Shown: positions 1 to 7,625, numbered from the stretch's first letter. The stretch: DNA of 64,000 nucleotides from Candidatus Raymondbacteria bacterium RIFOXYA2_FULL_49_16 (GCA_001789205.1 MFYT01000070.1:58169-122168), one strand, 5' to 3'. Notes: a model not told the origin generated them from the sequence alone. Numbers and translations are program-made.

Positions 1-1023
1 CGAATTGGATTCACGAATTCCCATGGCCTTCAGGACTGAAGACAGGGATGTGGCGCCAGAATGGCAGGCCGAACCCGTGGAAACCGCGACATCTCCCAGC
101 GCTGAAAGTACGGCAGGTGTTGTAACACCCGAAAAGCCGATATAGAGCGTGTTCGGCAGCCGCTGGGCCGGATGGCCGAAAAGCCTGATTTTATTTCCAA
201 AGCGCTCTTTCATTCGATTCAAAAAATAATCCGTAAGTTGACGGATCTGTTCCACGCCGGAGAGCGCCCCCGCAATCTCGCATGCTTTTCCCAGGCCAAC
301 GGCAAAGATCACATTCTCTGTCCCGGCCCTTCTGCCATTTTCATGGCCTGCACCGTGGATCAGGGGTTCAATTGACAGCCCATTTCTGATGTAGAGAGCG
401 CCAATGCCTTTTGGCGCATACAGTTTATGGCCTGCCACGGACAAGAAATCCACGCCCAATTCGTTTACCCGCGTGGGGATTTTTCCGACAGACTGCGCGG
501 TGTCGGTGTGAAATAAGACGCCCCTTTTCCGGCAAACCTTGGAAATTTCTGCAATTGGCTGAATAGTCCCGGTCTCATTGTTCGCGTGCATGACAGTGAC
601 AAGTATTGTCATCTCAGTAATGGCCGTCTCGATATCAGCCGGATTAACCATCCCGTATCCATCAACAGGCAGATAGGTAATGGTGTAGCCGTTCTTTTCG
701 AGAAATCTGCAAGGGTTCAGCACTGCCGGATGCTCAATCATGGAAGTGATTATGTGGTTCCCTTTGCTCCTGTACGTATTGGCAACCCCTTTGATAACCA
801 TGTTATTGGATTCGCTGCCGCCGCTGGTGAAAACGATTTCTGAAGGTGAAGCTCCCAGCATTTGCGCCACTTGCCCCCGCGCTGTCTCAACAGCCTCTTT
901 TGCCAGGATTCCTAACTCATGGCTGCTTGAAGGGTTCCCGAAGCTCCCGTGAATAAAGGGCAGCATGGCTTCGGCAACACTCTTGTCGATTGGGGTGGTG
1001 GCGTTGTAATCGAGGTATATCAT
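1..1023 (-). CDS. nifS: Cysteine desulfurase, NifS/IscS type (3' end outside window)
   Basis: PLP-dependent class V aminotransferase-fold enzyme that takes sulfur from cysteine for Fe-S cluster or thio-cofactor synthesis. The minus strand reads 341 codons from ATG at 1023 to the window edge. It opens MIYLDYNATTPIDKSVAEAM, as group I desulfurases do. The PLP lysine lies in SVAGHKLYAPKG, after the DTAQSVGK stretch. The catalytic cysteine is residue 320 in STGSACHSG, so only the last few dozen residues are missing. It starts 7 bp after the ArsR-type gene at 1031-1354, so the two probably form one operon. NifS versus IscS cannot be decided from sequence alone. Confidence 0.93.
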   Translation of the reverse strand, partial: MIYLDYNATTPIDKSVAEAMLPFIHGSFGNPSSSHELGILAKEAVETARGQVAQMLGASPSEIVFTSGGSESNNMVIKGVANTYRSKGNHIITSMIEHPAVLNPCRFLEKNGYTITYLPVDGYGMVNPADIETAITEMTILVTVMHANNETGTIQPIAEISKVCRKRGVLFHTDTAQSVGKIPTRVNELGVDFLSVAGHKLYAPKGIGALYIRNGLSIEPLIHGAGHENGRRAGTENVIFAVGLGKACEIAGALSGVEQIRQLTDYFLNRMKERFGNKIRLFGHPAQRLPNTLYIGFSGVTTPAVLSALGDVAVSTGSACHSGATSLSSVLKAMGIRESNS

Positions 1024-1030
1024 TTGCTTC

Positions 1031-1354
1031 TCATTTTTTGAATTGTTTGAGGGCTTTTGCTTCTTCTTCCAGTTTGCCGATTAGGACCTCCCGCATGATA
1101 TCGCATGCTTTGGTGATCCTTTCATCTGAAAGCTTATACAGGACATTTATACCTTCGCGTTTTGACTTTACCACCCCTTTCTGGACAAGCACTGCCATGT
1201 GCTGTGAAAGGTTGGCTTTGCTGATATCCATTAATTTCAGGAGTTCACTTGCGGACAGTTCCTTGCCATCGCGAAGGGCGTTGATGATCTCCAGCCTTTT
1301 CGGGTTTGAGAAGGTCTTACAGATATCGGCGTGCCGGATGAACAGGTTTGCCAT
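1031..1354 (-). CDS. ArsR-family winged-helix regulator
   Basis: Small 107-residue transcription factor that is a winged helix throughout. CKTFSNPKRLEIINALRDG is the classic ArsR helix 1-2 segment. It is followed by the ELLKLMDISKANLSQHMAVL helix-turn-helix and a wing around KSKREGINVLYKL. ATG at 1354 follows an AAGGAAA ribosome-binding site. It lies just upstream of the cysteine desulfurase and probably controls it. The ligand is not evident: Cys12 and Cys83 are the only cysteines, and the ELCVC-type metal site of ArsR/SmtB is absent. An imperfect palindrome at 1381-1411 could be its own operator. Confidence 0.9.
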   Translation of the reverse strand: MANLFIRHADICKTFSNPKRLEIINALRDGKELSASELLKLMDISKANLSQHMAVLVQKGVVKSKREGINVLYKLSDERITKACDIMREVLIGKLEEEAKALKQFKK

Positions 1355-1380
1355 GAAATTTCCTTGCTATAAGTTACTAA

Positions 1381-1411
1381 ATATAACAGTTAATAAACAA
1401 GTTAACAATAT
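1381..1411. promoter_or_regulatory. Candidate operator upstream of the ArsR-type gene
   Basis: The core at 1389-1406 reads GTTAATAAACAAGTTAAC, with GTTAA/TTAAC arms, inside a longer imperfect dyad flanked by ATAT on both sides. It sits in the 100-bp A+T-rich gap just upstream of the regulator start at 1354, a normal place for ArsR autoregulation. A GTTACTAA octamer at 1373-1380 recurs in the lipoprotein operator at 2819-2840. Binding is inferred from position and symmetry only. Confidence 0.45.
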
Positions 1412-1454
1412 AGATTTTTTACCGATCGGATATCAATTCGCTTCTAATGGAGTG

Positions 1455-2279
1455 TTAAAAAACGAAAGCCACGCCGCCCATGTGGAACGTGTTTGTTCCA
1501 GTGGACATTTCCATGTATTTAAACCGGTACGATAGCCCAATATGCCGGGTCAGAAAAACATTTGCCATGGCTGATATGGTGGGGTAAAGAGTATCAGCGT
1601 CGAATGTTGCGTGATATTTGCCTTCAAGGTCAATAAAATGGAAGATATTGGCATTGACACCTAGACCCGCAAGGGCGAACCAGTCGTCTGCGACAATGTC
1701 CGCGTGTGTGGGATACTGGAATACGGGAAAATCGACCTCCATTTTCCCGCGCACTCCCTGGTATTGCACGCCTGCCCAGGGGAACACCGAGAGTCTGACA
1801 ATTCCCATGAGCTGTGAGAGTTTGTATCCGGCTCGAATAAATGGGGTATATACCATGTTTTGCATTTCAAAGTCGCTGAAGCTGGTGTGTCCGCCATTGG
1901 TCATGGGCATTGAGTTTGAATCAGCGTCCATGTTAATTGAAATAAGTTCCGAACCAGCGCCTGCAAGGCCAGTTCCCCAGCGTGAAGCGAGGAAATATAC
2001 GTCGCCCATGAGGTGGCCGCCCCACACAGAGCTGTAATTGATGTCCGATGACTGATACAGGAATGTGTTGACCTGGAAAACCTGGGGCCTGATCCATTGA
2101 AAGAAAAGCCCTTTCAGCAGGGCTGTGTCTTCGAGTGTGAGGGTATAGCTATGATGCGAGGTCTCGACTTCATTGATTAACGCGCCGGCATAGGGGCAGA
2201 GAATGCGAATATCATTTGCAGCAGGAGGGCCAGCCAATAATCCTGCGAAAATACAGCAGGTAATGAACAATCGTATCAT
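1455..2279 (-). CDS. Probable outer-membrane beta-barrel protein
   Basis: 274-residue protein of unknown function. An N-terminal signal peptide (MIRLFITCCIFAGLLAG) is followed by alternating amphipathic strands rich in aromatic residues and glycine. The chain ends in ...GGVAFVF, a terminal Phe typical of the BAM-recognised signal of outer-membrane barrels. No enzymatic motif is visible. It starts 15 bp after the lipoprotein gene at 2295-2780, so the pair are probably cotranscribed and may work together at the outer membrane. The family is not recognised. Confidence 0.7.
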   Translation of the reverse strand: MIRLFITCCIFAGLLAGPPAANDIRILCPYAGALINEVETSHHSYTLTLEDTALLKGLFFQWIRPQVFQVNTFLYQSSDINYSSVWGGHLMGDVYFLASRWGTGLAGAGSELISINMDADSNSMPMTNGGHTSFSDFEMQNMVYTPFIRAGYKLSQLMGIVRLSVFPWAGVQYQGVRGKMEVDFPVFQYPTHADIVADDWFALAGLGVNANIFHFIDLEGKYHATFDADTLYPTISAMANVFLTRHIGLSYRFKYMEMSTGTNTFHMGGVAFVF

Positions 2280-2294
2280 AGATACAAAAATACG

Positions 2295-2780
2295 CTATTG
2301 TTTTTTCAGCACCAGGGTTCCCAGATCGCGCTGGTTTGCTTTGTTGTCAATGTTAATGAAATTTGTGATCGTTAGAGTGTCGTTCGATATGCTGCCTGTA
2401 TACACTGGCCGCAAGGAATCGGTCGGGACCATTTGATGTTGTGCATTGCTATAGCGATCTATTGTTGGAGTAAAAGTGCGGACCGAACCAGCAGCCACAT
2501 AGCTGCCTTCCTCTCCCGATGGCACGGTCCATCCCATGCCTACGTTTTCATCGACAATAAAGTCGCCGTCAGTATATAACGTGTACCTGTATTGCGAGCC
2601 TGTATAGGTTATATGGGCTGTCGCAAATATGGCAGCCAGAACAGTGTCATACAAGGTTCCCTGGTATATGGTGCTGTCCAGACCGGGTGTTCCTGCAGGA
2701 TTGTTTGTATTCTCATCTTTGGAGCAGCCTGCCAGCACACCCAGGACAATTACTGTTGATATAACTAGATTACGAAACAT
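2295..2780 (-). CDS. Small secreted lipoprotein
   Basis: 161 residues with a clear lipobox: MFRNLVISTVIVLGVLAGC, cleavage before Cys19, then a flexible SKDENTNNPAG linker. The remainder looks beta-rich (repeated T/Y/G strands, DSLRPVYTGSISNDTLTITN) and resembles small lipocalin-like lipoproteins in general character only. No function is assigned. It is the first gene of a probable two-gene operon with the barrel at 1455-2279. A strong inverted repeat at 2819-2840 overlaps its likely promoter, so expression is probably repressor-controlled. Confidence 0.75.
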   Translation of the reverse strand: MFRNLVISTVIVLGVLAGCSKDENTNNPAGTPGLDSTIYQGTLYDTVLAAIFATAHITYTGSQYRYTLYTDGDFIVDENVGMGWTVPSGEEGSYVAAGSVRTFTPTIDRYSNAQHQMVPTDSLRPVYTGSISNDTLTITNFINIDNKANQRDLGTLVLKKQ

Positions 2781-2818
2781 GTGAAACTCCTTTGTTTTTA
2801 GTAGGAAAAATATACATA

Positions 2819-2840
2819 TTTGTTAGTGGTTACTAACAAA
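2819..2840. promoter_or_regulatory. Perfect inverted-repeat operator upstream of the lipoprotein gene
   Basis: TTTGTTAGT at 2819-2827 and ACTAACAAA at 2832-2840 are perfect 9-bp arms around a 4-bp spacer, about 40 bp upstream of the ATG at 2780. On the minus strand A+T-rich sequence that could serve as a -10 element follows directly, so a bound protein would block the promoter. The GTTACTAA octamer is shared with the region upstream of the ArsR-type regulator, which makes that protein a candidate ligand. Confidence 0.6.
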
Positions 2841-2887
2841 TACTTTATTAGGAGGGTTTGAACGCTGTGCCAAGCCGTTCTGCTATT

Positions 2888-3126
2888 GGCGTTTTTTCTC
2901 AGACGGTCTCAGAACTCCCAACGCCTTCCTGCATGCGGCAATCGAAGTTTTCTTTATTTACGGCTTCCCGGAAGTACGAAATGTATGTGCGGATGGGCTG
3001 GAATTGGCTGAATCCTTACCCAGGGGTTGGCTGGATGTGACAAAAACTGTCGCATAAGAAAGAAATATGAATTTCGCTTTTGGAGGTGGTTTATGCTGTT
3101 GTCAGGAAAAATAGTATCTGCTTACG
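2888..3126. repeat. 239-bp direct repeat, copy 1
   Basis: Matches 4537-4775 over 239 bp in the same orientation with 7 substitutions and no gaps (about 97% identity). Both copies end at ...GTATCTGCTTACG, exactly where the hairpin elements at 3126-3261 and 4776-5053 begin. Reading frames are broken. On the minus strand one short frame (IAACRKALGVLRPSEKKRQ) could be a decayed C-terminus. The copies bracket the Bro-N gene and its hairpin element. Together with the element at 3126-3261 it fills most of the 600-bp gap between 2781 and 3381, in which I see no intact gene. Confidence 0.9.
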
Positions 3127-3261
3127 CTAAGGTTTGGTGAAGTACCCGGCGTTGGACAGCGTGACGGAGCTTTGCGACATGACACGCTGTATTCAGACGC
3201 CGGGTATTTGCCGAAGGCCAAGGGCGGCTTTGCGCCCGCAGCATCCAAACCTTTGTTGGGT
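3126..3261 (-). other. Nested-hairpin element B, attC-like recombination site
   Basis: On the minus strand it begins with ACCCAAC (3255-3261), which fits the integron R'' core RYYYAAC. Three nested perfect stems follow: AAGGTTTGG at 3129-3137 with 3245-3253, TACCCGGCGT at 3143-3152 with 3197-3206, and ACAGCGTG at 3156-3163 with 3183-3190. The 136-bp length is within the known attC range. The expected far core GTTRRRY is poor (GTAAGCA). It lies downstream of the Bro-N gene in the same orientation, where a cassette attC belongs. The alternative is a structured RNA or transcription-terminating fold. Confidence 0.5.
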
Positions 3262-3381
3262 GCTTTAAGCCGGAATGCTACCATATTTCAAATTCTTGTT
3301 TGCGCCGTCTTCTCTTTTGTCTTTCTCTTGCAGCGCCCATTCTTTTTCGGCTCGGCGGAGGATGAGCCGAGCCGTGGTTCT

Positions 3382-4206
3382 CTAATCTTTTATTCGTTTT
3401 CTATCGGTGTTATCCAGATAATTTTTAGAGGAAATAACCTTTTTCTTCGTCTGATCCTCAATATCTTTCCGTGTTCTTCCGGCAACTGCTCCGCCATCTT
3501 TTGCGTCGTTGTGTAACAATTCAAAACCGATGCTGTTTCGGTCTTGGTGTAATTTTGTTGTTGTCGCCTCGCCAAGCATGGTAAGAATCAGCTCAATATC
3601 GTTCATGTGATCCCGAAGGTTTTCCCGGTCAAGATTTTTGAAACGTTTGTATTCTTCTACGGTTTTTTCAAAAGTTCCCTTCATGATTTCATTCGTTAAA
3701 ATCGCATATTCGAGATCAGACTGAGTACCGCGATTACTCCACTCATCTGTTAGGCTCTTTCGCACGGCTATGCCACGGATACGTTTATCGATCCAGTCTT
3801 TCGGATAGCCCTTTTTCTGATAAATCTCCTTCATCCTGTGCATGGCGAGTTCAGGATTTTCAATCTCATCAATGCGTTCCTTGCCGACCCTCGCAAGCCA
3901 CCGTTTTAGCGGCTCTACCTTGGGGGACGGTACCGACTGAATAATGCGAAATATTGTCTCGGTTTCCGCGCAGTCGGTTTCCCGCAATTTTCCGTCAGGA
4001 GCGGGCAATTTCAACTGTCCGATTTTTTCGGACACTTCAACGTAACCCTCTGCAACTAGCTTCTTTTTCAAGTCGTTCCAATATTTACGCGGTCGCCCGC
4101 CACCCACCAAAACTTCAATGATATCAATGATAGAAAACCACCATTGGTCATTATGAAGAACCTTTCGAATATGCTTTCCCTGAAAAACTGCGATTTTATT
4201 TTCCAT
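3382..4206 (-). CDS. Bro-N domain protein (phage-antirepressor/DinD-like)
   Basis: 274 residues. The N-terminal ~100 residues (IAVFQGKHIRKVLHNDQWWF, then a GGGRPRKYWNDLKKKL segment) match the BRO/antirepressor N-terminal DNA-binding fold. The C-terminal half is helical and Lys/Glu-rich, as in DinD-type proteins of mobile regions. ATG at 4206 is preferred over TTG at 4224 because GGAAGG lies 8 bp upstream of it. The gene sits alone between two copies of a 239-bp repeat and is followed by an attC-like hairpin, as expected for cassette cargo. Its role is unknown; DNA binding is inferred from the family. Confidence 0.72.
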   Translation of the reverse strand: MENKIAVFQGKHIRKVLHNDQWWFSIIDIIEVLVGGGRPRKYWNDLKKKLVAEGYVEVSEKIGQLKLPAPDGKLRETDCAETETIFRIIQSVPSPKVEPLKRWLARVGKERIDEIENPELAMHRMKEIYQKKGYPKDWIDKRIRGIAVRKSLTDEWSNRGTQSDLEYAILTNEIMKGTFEKTVEEYKRFKNLDRENLRDHMNDIELILTMLGEATTTKLHQDRNSIGFELLHNDAKDGGAVAGRTRKDIEDQTKKKVISSKNYLDNTDRKRIKD

Positions 4207-4536
4207 CAATTGTGCCTTCCACAATTTTAATCTCTTCGATGCGATATGATTTCAGAAAGGATCCGGTTGAACGAAGCCGTTTCGCGGAATCCTGATTCAG
4301 CTATGGGTTTTCAAAGCTGGTGATCCGTTAACGGCCCGCTCACTTCAAGTAATATAATCACTGAGTAAGCCAAAGTAAAGTGATATGAGAGCATCAAAAC
4401 GAGCGAGGTTAGCCATTCGCGGTTCCAAAGGGACAATGTTTCGCCAGAACCTTTTAATGTAAGGCTTTCTATTGGCCGGCATCATGAGTGTGTCATTCTT
4501 TAAGCTGTTTGCAGAGCTCTACCCATGATTTGGTCT
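4207..4536. other. Non-coding stretch upstream of the Bro-N gene
   Basis: No convincing gene on either strand. On the minus strand, a short frame continuing out of repeat copy 2 (RQTKSWVELCKQLKE, stop near 4494) looks like the tail of a lost protein. The rest must hold the Bro-N promoter; no clear -35/-10 pair stands out. Confidence 0.5.
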
Positions 4537-4775
4537 GGCGTTTTTCCTCAGGCGGTCTCAGAACTCCCAACGCCTTCTTGCATGCGGCAATCGAAATTTT
4601 CTTTATTTACGGCTTCCCGGAAGTACGAAATGTATGTGCGAATGGGCTGGAATTGGCTGAATCCTTACCCAGAGGTTGGCTGGATGTGACAAAAACTGTC
4701 GCATCAGAAAGAAATATGAATTTCGCTTTTGGAGGTGGTTTATGCTGTTGTCAGGAAAAATAGTATCTGCTTACG
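4537..4775. repeat. 239-bp direct repeat, copy 2
   Basis: Same orientation as copy 1 at 2888-3126, with seven substitutions. Outside the 239 bp the flanks are unrelated on both sides, so this is a discrete unit. On its high-coordinate side it abuts structured element A (4776-5053), just as copy 1 abuts element B. The repeat therefore marks a junction reused by two different inserts. It may be an insertion target, or have been duplicated by recombination. Confidence 0.9.
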
Positions 4776-5053
4776 GTCGCGCAGCCAGAAGTGCACCAGG
4801 AGGGGCTTGGGAACCGCTACCAGAGAAACGGACCCGACTGCCGGAGCGATTGCGGCCGAACCCGCGACGGAGGGCCGCCTTAGCGGCCCGACATGACGCG
4901 GGTGAGGATGGGGCGCGCGCCGGCCTGCCGTCAGGACAGGCCGGACCAGCGCCCCACAGCAATCGCGGAGGGTAGTGCATTTGGGAGAGGGCAGGCAGAA
5001 ATTCCATAATTATATTATTCTGCCTGACCGAACCTGGCTGCGCTTTGTTGGGT
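4776..5053 (-). other. Large multi-branched element A, attC-like core
   Basis: On the minus strand it starts with ACCCAAC (5047-5053) and has a 10-bp outer stem, 4779-4788 with 5034-5043. Inside are a hairpin 4993-5000/5018-5025 and a three-way GC-rich fold: closing stem GCGATTGC 4846-4853/4959-4966; arm one 4860-4866/4897-4903 capped by 4872-4878/4883-4889; arm two 4910-4916/4949-4955 capped by 4920-4927/4937-4944. All are perfect pairings. Position relative to the gene at 5197-6180 equals that of element B relative to the Bro-N gene. At about 278 bp it is longer than typical attC sites. Long frames across it are products of its GC content. Confidence 0.5.
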
Positions 5054-5096
5054 GCAGTACTGCCAGCGTGCCTTTTGCTTTGTTTTGGCCAGCGCG
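5047..5096. repeat. Left inverted boundary of the 5197-6180 cassette
   Basis: Positions 5047-5068 match the reverse complement of 6323-6344 at 20 of 22 bases, both starting GTTGGGTGCA. A second block GGCCAGCGCG at 5087-5096 matches the reverse complement of 6292-6301. The A+T-rich gene at 5197-6180 thus sits between imperfect inverted termini carrying the core GTTGGGT, as expected for cassette boundaries or transposon-like ends. Confidence 0.6.
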
Positions 5097-5196
5097 TGCC
5101 TTTTTCAACCGAACCAGGGATGGTGAGGAAGTTTATTAACATGTTTCTAACCTGCTAACCTATGAATACGTTTTTGCCTAAAATGAATCAAAACAA

Positions 5197-6180
5197 TTAA
5201 TCGATTTTAATAAGGTTATATATTGCAGGATCACTACGATATGGATCTAAAATAGAGCTGCATTGACAATATCGTCGAATCTCTGTGGGGGATTTTTCAA
5301 TGGCCTTCATTAGAATCTTTGTTCCTTCTTCTTTTTTGCCTCCTGTTATATTGACAAGAGCCTCATTAAAGAGAATCACTGCTTTGGCGTGTCCTACTTT
5401 TTCACGAAAGTTGGCTGCTCGAATTAATTGTCTGGCTTGCTCATGCTCGCCCTTTAAGGATTTGCATAATGCGAGGTTTGATAGGGTAAATACATCATAC
5501 CGACCTGAATGTAAAGCGCTATTTAATACCGTTATCGCATCATCAACGAAACCATGATGAAGTAAAAGAAAGCCTGCATTATTTTTATCGGGCGACATAA
5601 CTTCAAACAAACCTCTTTTTTTTACAAAAACTAAAAAGGAAATACCCATCAAGCCTAACAATAATGCGCTAAATGGTACCAAATACGTGAAAATATCCCG
5701 TAGCTTATCTTTGGGGGTTTGCACCGTTGACTTAGGTTTTTCTTCTACTCCGAGACTTGCCTCACTTCTCACAAAAACCTTTGGTTTGTCTGGTGCCGTA
5801 AGAAGTAGGTTTAGTGTAAAGCCTTCATTTGGCAAAAGAGATTCGAATGTTAGTTTTATGCTTTTAGGATTAATTTCTCTTGATGTTTCTCTAATTCCGG
5901 CATTAACGTCTAATGCAAAATCCTTTATTTCGGCTGTAGAAAATAATACTGAAACCAAAATGTTTTTTGCTCCAACGCCCCCATCGTTTTTAACTTTAAT
6001 CGTTGCGAAAGTAACCTCTTGACTACCACCTTTAAACGATGCGCTTTGCTCAATTAAGAAAACCACTTTTTCGGTTTTGTTTTGATCTGGTTCTTTCGTT
6101 AAATAATAGATTGCAATTCCACCTAATATTGTTACAGCAAGCGAGGCACTTGCGCCAAGTATAATGTCTTTCCATTTCAT
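5197..6180 (-). CDS. Membrane protein with C-terminal TPR-like region, unknown function
   Basis: 327 residues. An N-terminal membrane anchor (LGASASLAVTILGGIAIYYL) precedes a beta-rich domain of about 120 residues resembling CARDB/Ig-like folds in pattern. A second membrane helix (LVPFSALLLGLMGISFLVFV, near residues 172-191) follows. The last 120 residues have TPR-like helices (FVDDAITVLNSAL, EHEQARQLIRAAN). ATG at 6180 follows GAAAGAAGG. The gene is clearly more A+T-rich than its neighbours and lies between inverted GTTGGGTGC ends, which points to recent transfer. No known family is recognised, so a role in defence or stress is only a guess. Confidence 0.7.
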   Translation of the reverse strand: MKWKDIILGASASLAVTILGGIAIYYLTKEPDQNKTEKVVFLIEQSASFKGGSQEVTFATIKVKNDGGVGAKNILVSVLFSTAEIKDFALDVNAGIRETSREINPKSIKLTFESLLPNEGFTLNLLLTAPDKPKVFVRSEASLGVEEKPKSTVQTPKDKLRDIFTYLVPFSALLLGLMGISFLVFVKKRGLFEVMSPDKNNAGFLLLHHGFVDDAITVLNSALHSGRYDVFTLSNLALCKSLKGEHEQARQLIRAANFREKVGHAKAVILFNEALVNITGGKKEEGTKILMKAIEKSPTEIRRYCQCSSILDPYRSDPAIYNLIKID

Positions 6181-6620
6181 GGTACCTTCTTTCGAAAAGT
6201 GGGTAATATTGCTTTTTGATTTGATCTAAAATGAAATTAGCCGCAATATGTTTCCGTGTTTATTTGACCGCCACGATGGCGGCCTGCCTTTCGCGCTGGC
6301 CTGTCTTTTGTCTTTCTGTCTTCGCTGGCAGCATTGCACCCAACGGTGTAGTGACGAATATTTTGTACATCTTCCGGGGTTGCAAACAGAACATACCCTC
6401 ATCCTCCCTGGCGTGAAAGACGCATACCGTTAAAATCGCCTATCCGTCACTCCCTTGTCAACACTTCAGTTACAACTGATTCCCGCCGGATTTCTCCATT
6501 ATTGCTGCATACGCGCCGCGCCCCTTTTAGATTCTATTTTTCAACTTGTTTAAACCTAAATTTAGAATTATCTTTTTATACATATAACAGTCAAAAACCG
6601 CCTGACAAATTGGATTACAC
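6181..6620. other. Intergenic region between the cassette-like gene and RNA ligase
   Basis: No gene is supported here. It holds the right inverted boundary (6292-6344) and a perfect ACCGCCA/TGGCGG hairpin near 6269-6284. From about 6530 it becomes an A+T-rich stretch that probably contains the RNA-ligase promoter. Two overlapping plus-strand frames in 6231-6433 show no protein-like features. Confidence 0.6.
6292..6344. repeat. Right inverted boundary of the 5197-6180 cassette
   Basis: Mate of 5047-5096 in inverted orientation. ACCCAAC at 6338-6344 reads GTTGGGT on the minus strand, the expected GTTRRRY core at the 5' edge of an integron cassette whose gene is read on that strand. The cargo start codon at 6180 is 160 bp further in. 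Confidence 0.6.
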
Positions 6621-7625
6621 ATGCGTAAACTCGCGACAATTCGTCTCATTGAAGAAGTTCTTCCCATTGAAGGCGCGGATGCTATTGAAAAAGTCCGCAT
6701 TGGCGGCTGGTGGGTGGTGGCCAGGAAGAACGAATTCAAACCAGGGGACAAATGCGTCTATTTCGAGATCGACAGCCTGCTCCCTCCCTTGCCACAATAT
6801 GCCTTTCTGGAAAAAGCGGGCAAAAAAAAGACACTCTTTGAAGGCCGCGATTACGAAGGATACAGAATAAAGACCATAAAACTGCGCGGACAAATATCCC
6901 AGGGACTGGCACTGCCCGTTGCCAGCTTTCCCGGCATTCCTGATGAACTTGGCGCAGACGTATCTGAAAAGATCGGCGTGGTCAAATACGAGGCGCCAGT
7001 GCCGGTGGACCTGTCAGGCGAGGTCAAAGGTGCAATACCGGGTTTTATTCCCAAGACAGACGAAGAACGCATCCAGAACAGCCTGGAACTGCTCGAAAAA
7101 TGCAGGGGTCAGCGCTTCTATGTTACGGAAAAGGTGGATGGTACATCAACGACATTTTTCAAATACGACGGACAATTCGGGGTATGCAGCCGCAACCTGG
7201 AGATTCTGGAAAACGAGAGCAATGTTTTCTGGAACATGGCCAGATCCCACAAACTGCCCGAAAACCTGCCCGACGGATATGCTGTCCAGGGAGAAGCAGT
7301 GGGCCAGAAAATACAGAGCAATCCACTCAAAATTAACGGCCAGAAATGCCTTGTCTTTTACGTTGTGGACCTGAAAAAACAGGAATACCTGCCCCTGCCT
7401 GAAATGAAGGCGTTTGTGGAAAAGCTCGGCATGGAGATGGTGCCGGTTTTCAACGACAATTTTATCCTGGATCAATCCTACGATCAACTATTGAAAATTG
7501 CGGACATGAAGAGTGTTTACAATCCCAATGTGAACGCAGAGGGCCTTGTTTTCAGGCTTTATGACAGCAGAATAAAGGTGACCTTCAAAGTGATCTCCAA
7601 CCAGTATCTGCTGAAACAGGAATGA
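6621..7625 (+). CDS. ATP-dependent RNA ligase, DRB0094/Rnl5 family
   Basis: 334-residue nucleotidyltransferase of the family typified by Deinococcus radiodurans DraRnl, which seals nicks whose 3'-OH strand end is RNA. The family's N-terminal OB-like module covers about residues 1-100 (GGWWVVARKNEFKPGDKCVY). The ligase domain carries motif I EKVDGTS with nucleophile Lys171, motif III-like QGEAVGQKI, motif IV EGLVFR and motif V KVTFKV. All catalytic motifs look intact. It stands alone, with a divergent A+T-rich upstream region, beside the cassette-like zone. A role in RNA repair is inferred from the family. Confidence 0.9.
   Translation: MRKLATIRLIEEVLPIEGADAIEKVRIGGWWVVARKNEFKPGDKCVYFEIDSLLPPLPQYAFLEKAGKKKTLFEGRDYEGYRIKTIKLRGQISQGLALPVASFPGIPDELGADVSEKIGVVKYEAPVPVDLSGEVKGAIPGFIPKTDEERIQNSLELLEKCRGQRFYVTEKVDGTSTTFFKYDGQFGVCSRNLEILENESNVFWNMARSHKLPENLPDGYAVQGEAVGQKIQSNPLKINGQKCLVFYVVDLKKQEYLPLPEMKAFVEKLGMEMVPVFNDNFILDQSYDQLLKIADMKSVYNPNVNAEGLVFRLYDSRIKVTFKVISNQYLLKQE

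Noticed and set aside
3347-3376. GC hairpin downstream of the Bro-N gene as an intrinsic terminator
   Set aside because: The stem (CGGCTCG/CGAGCCG) is real but on the gene's strand it is followed by an A-run, not a T-run, so termination is not supported.
4771-5142. 123-residue minus-strand frame, and a 99-residue plus-strand frame at 4676-4975
   Set aside because: Both run through the GC-rich hairpin element A. Amino-acid content is skewed to Ala/Arg/Gly/Pro/Ser, and there is no ribosome-binding site or protein-like pattern.
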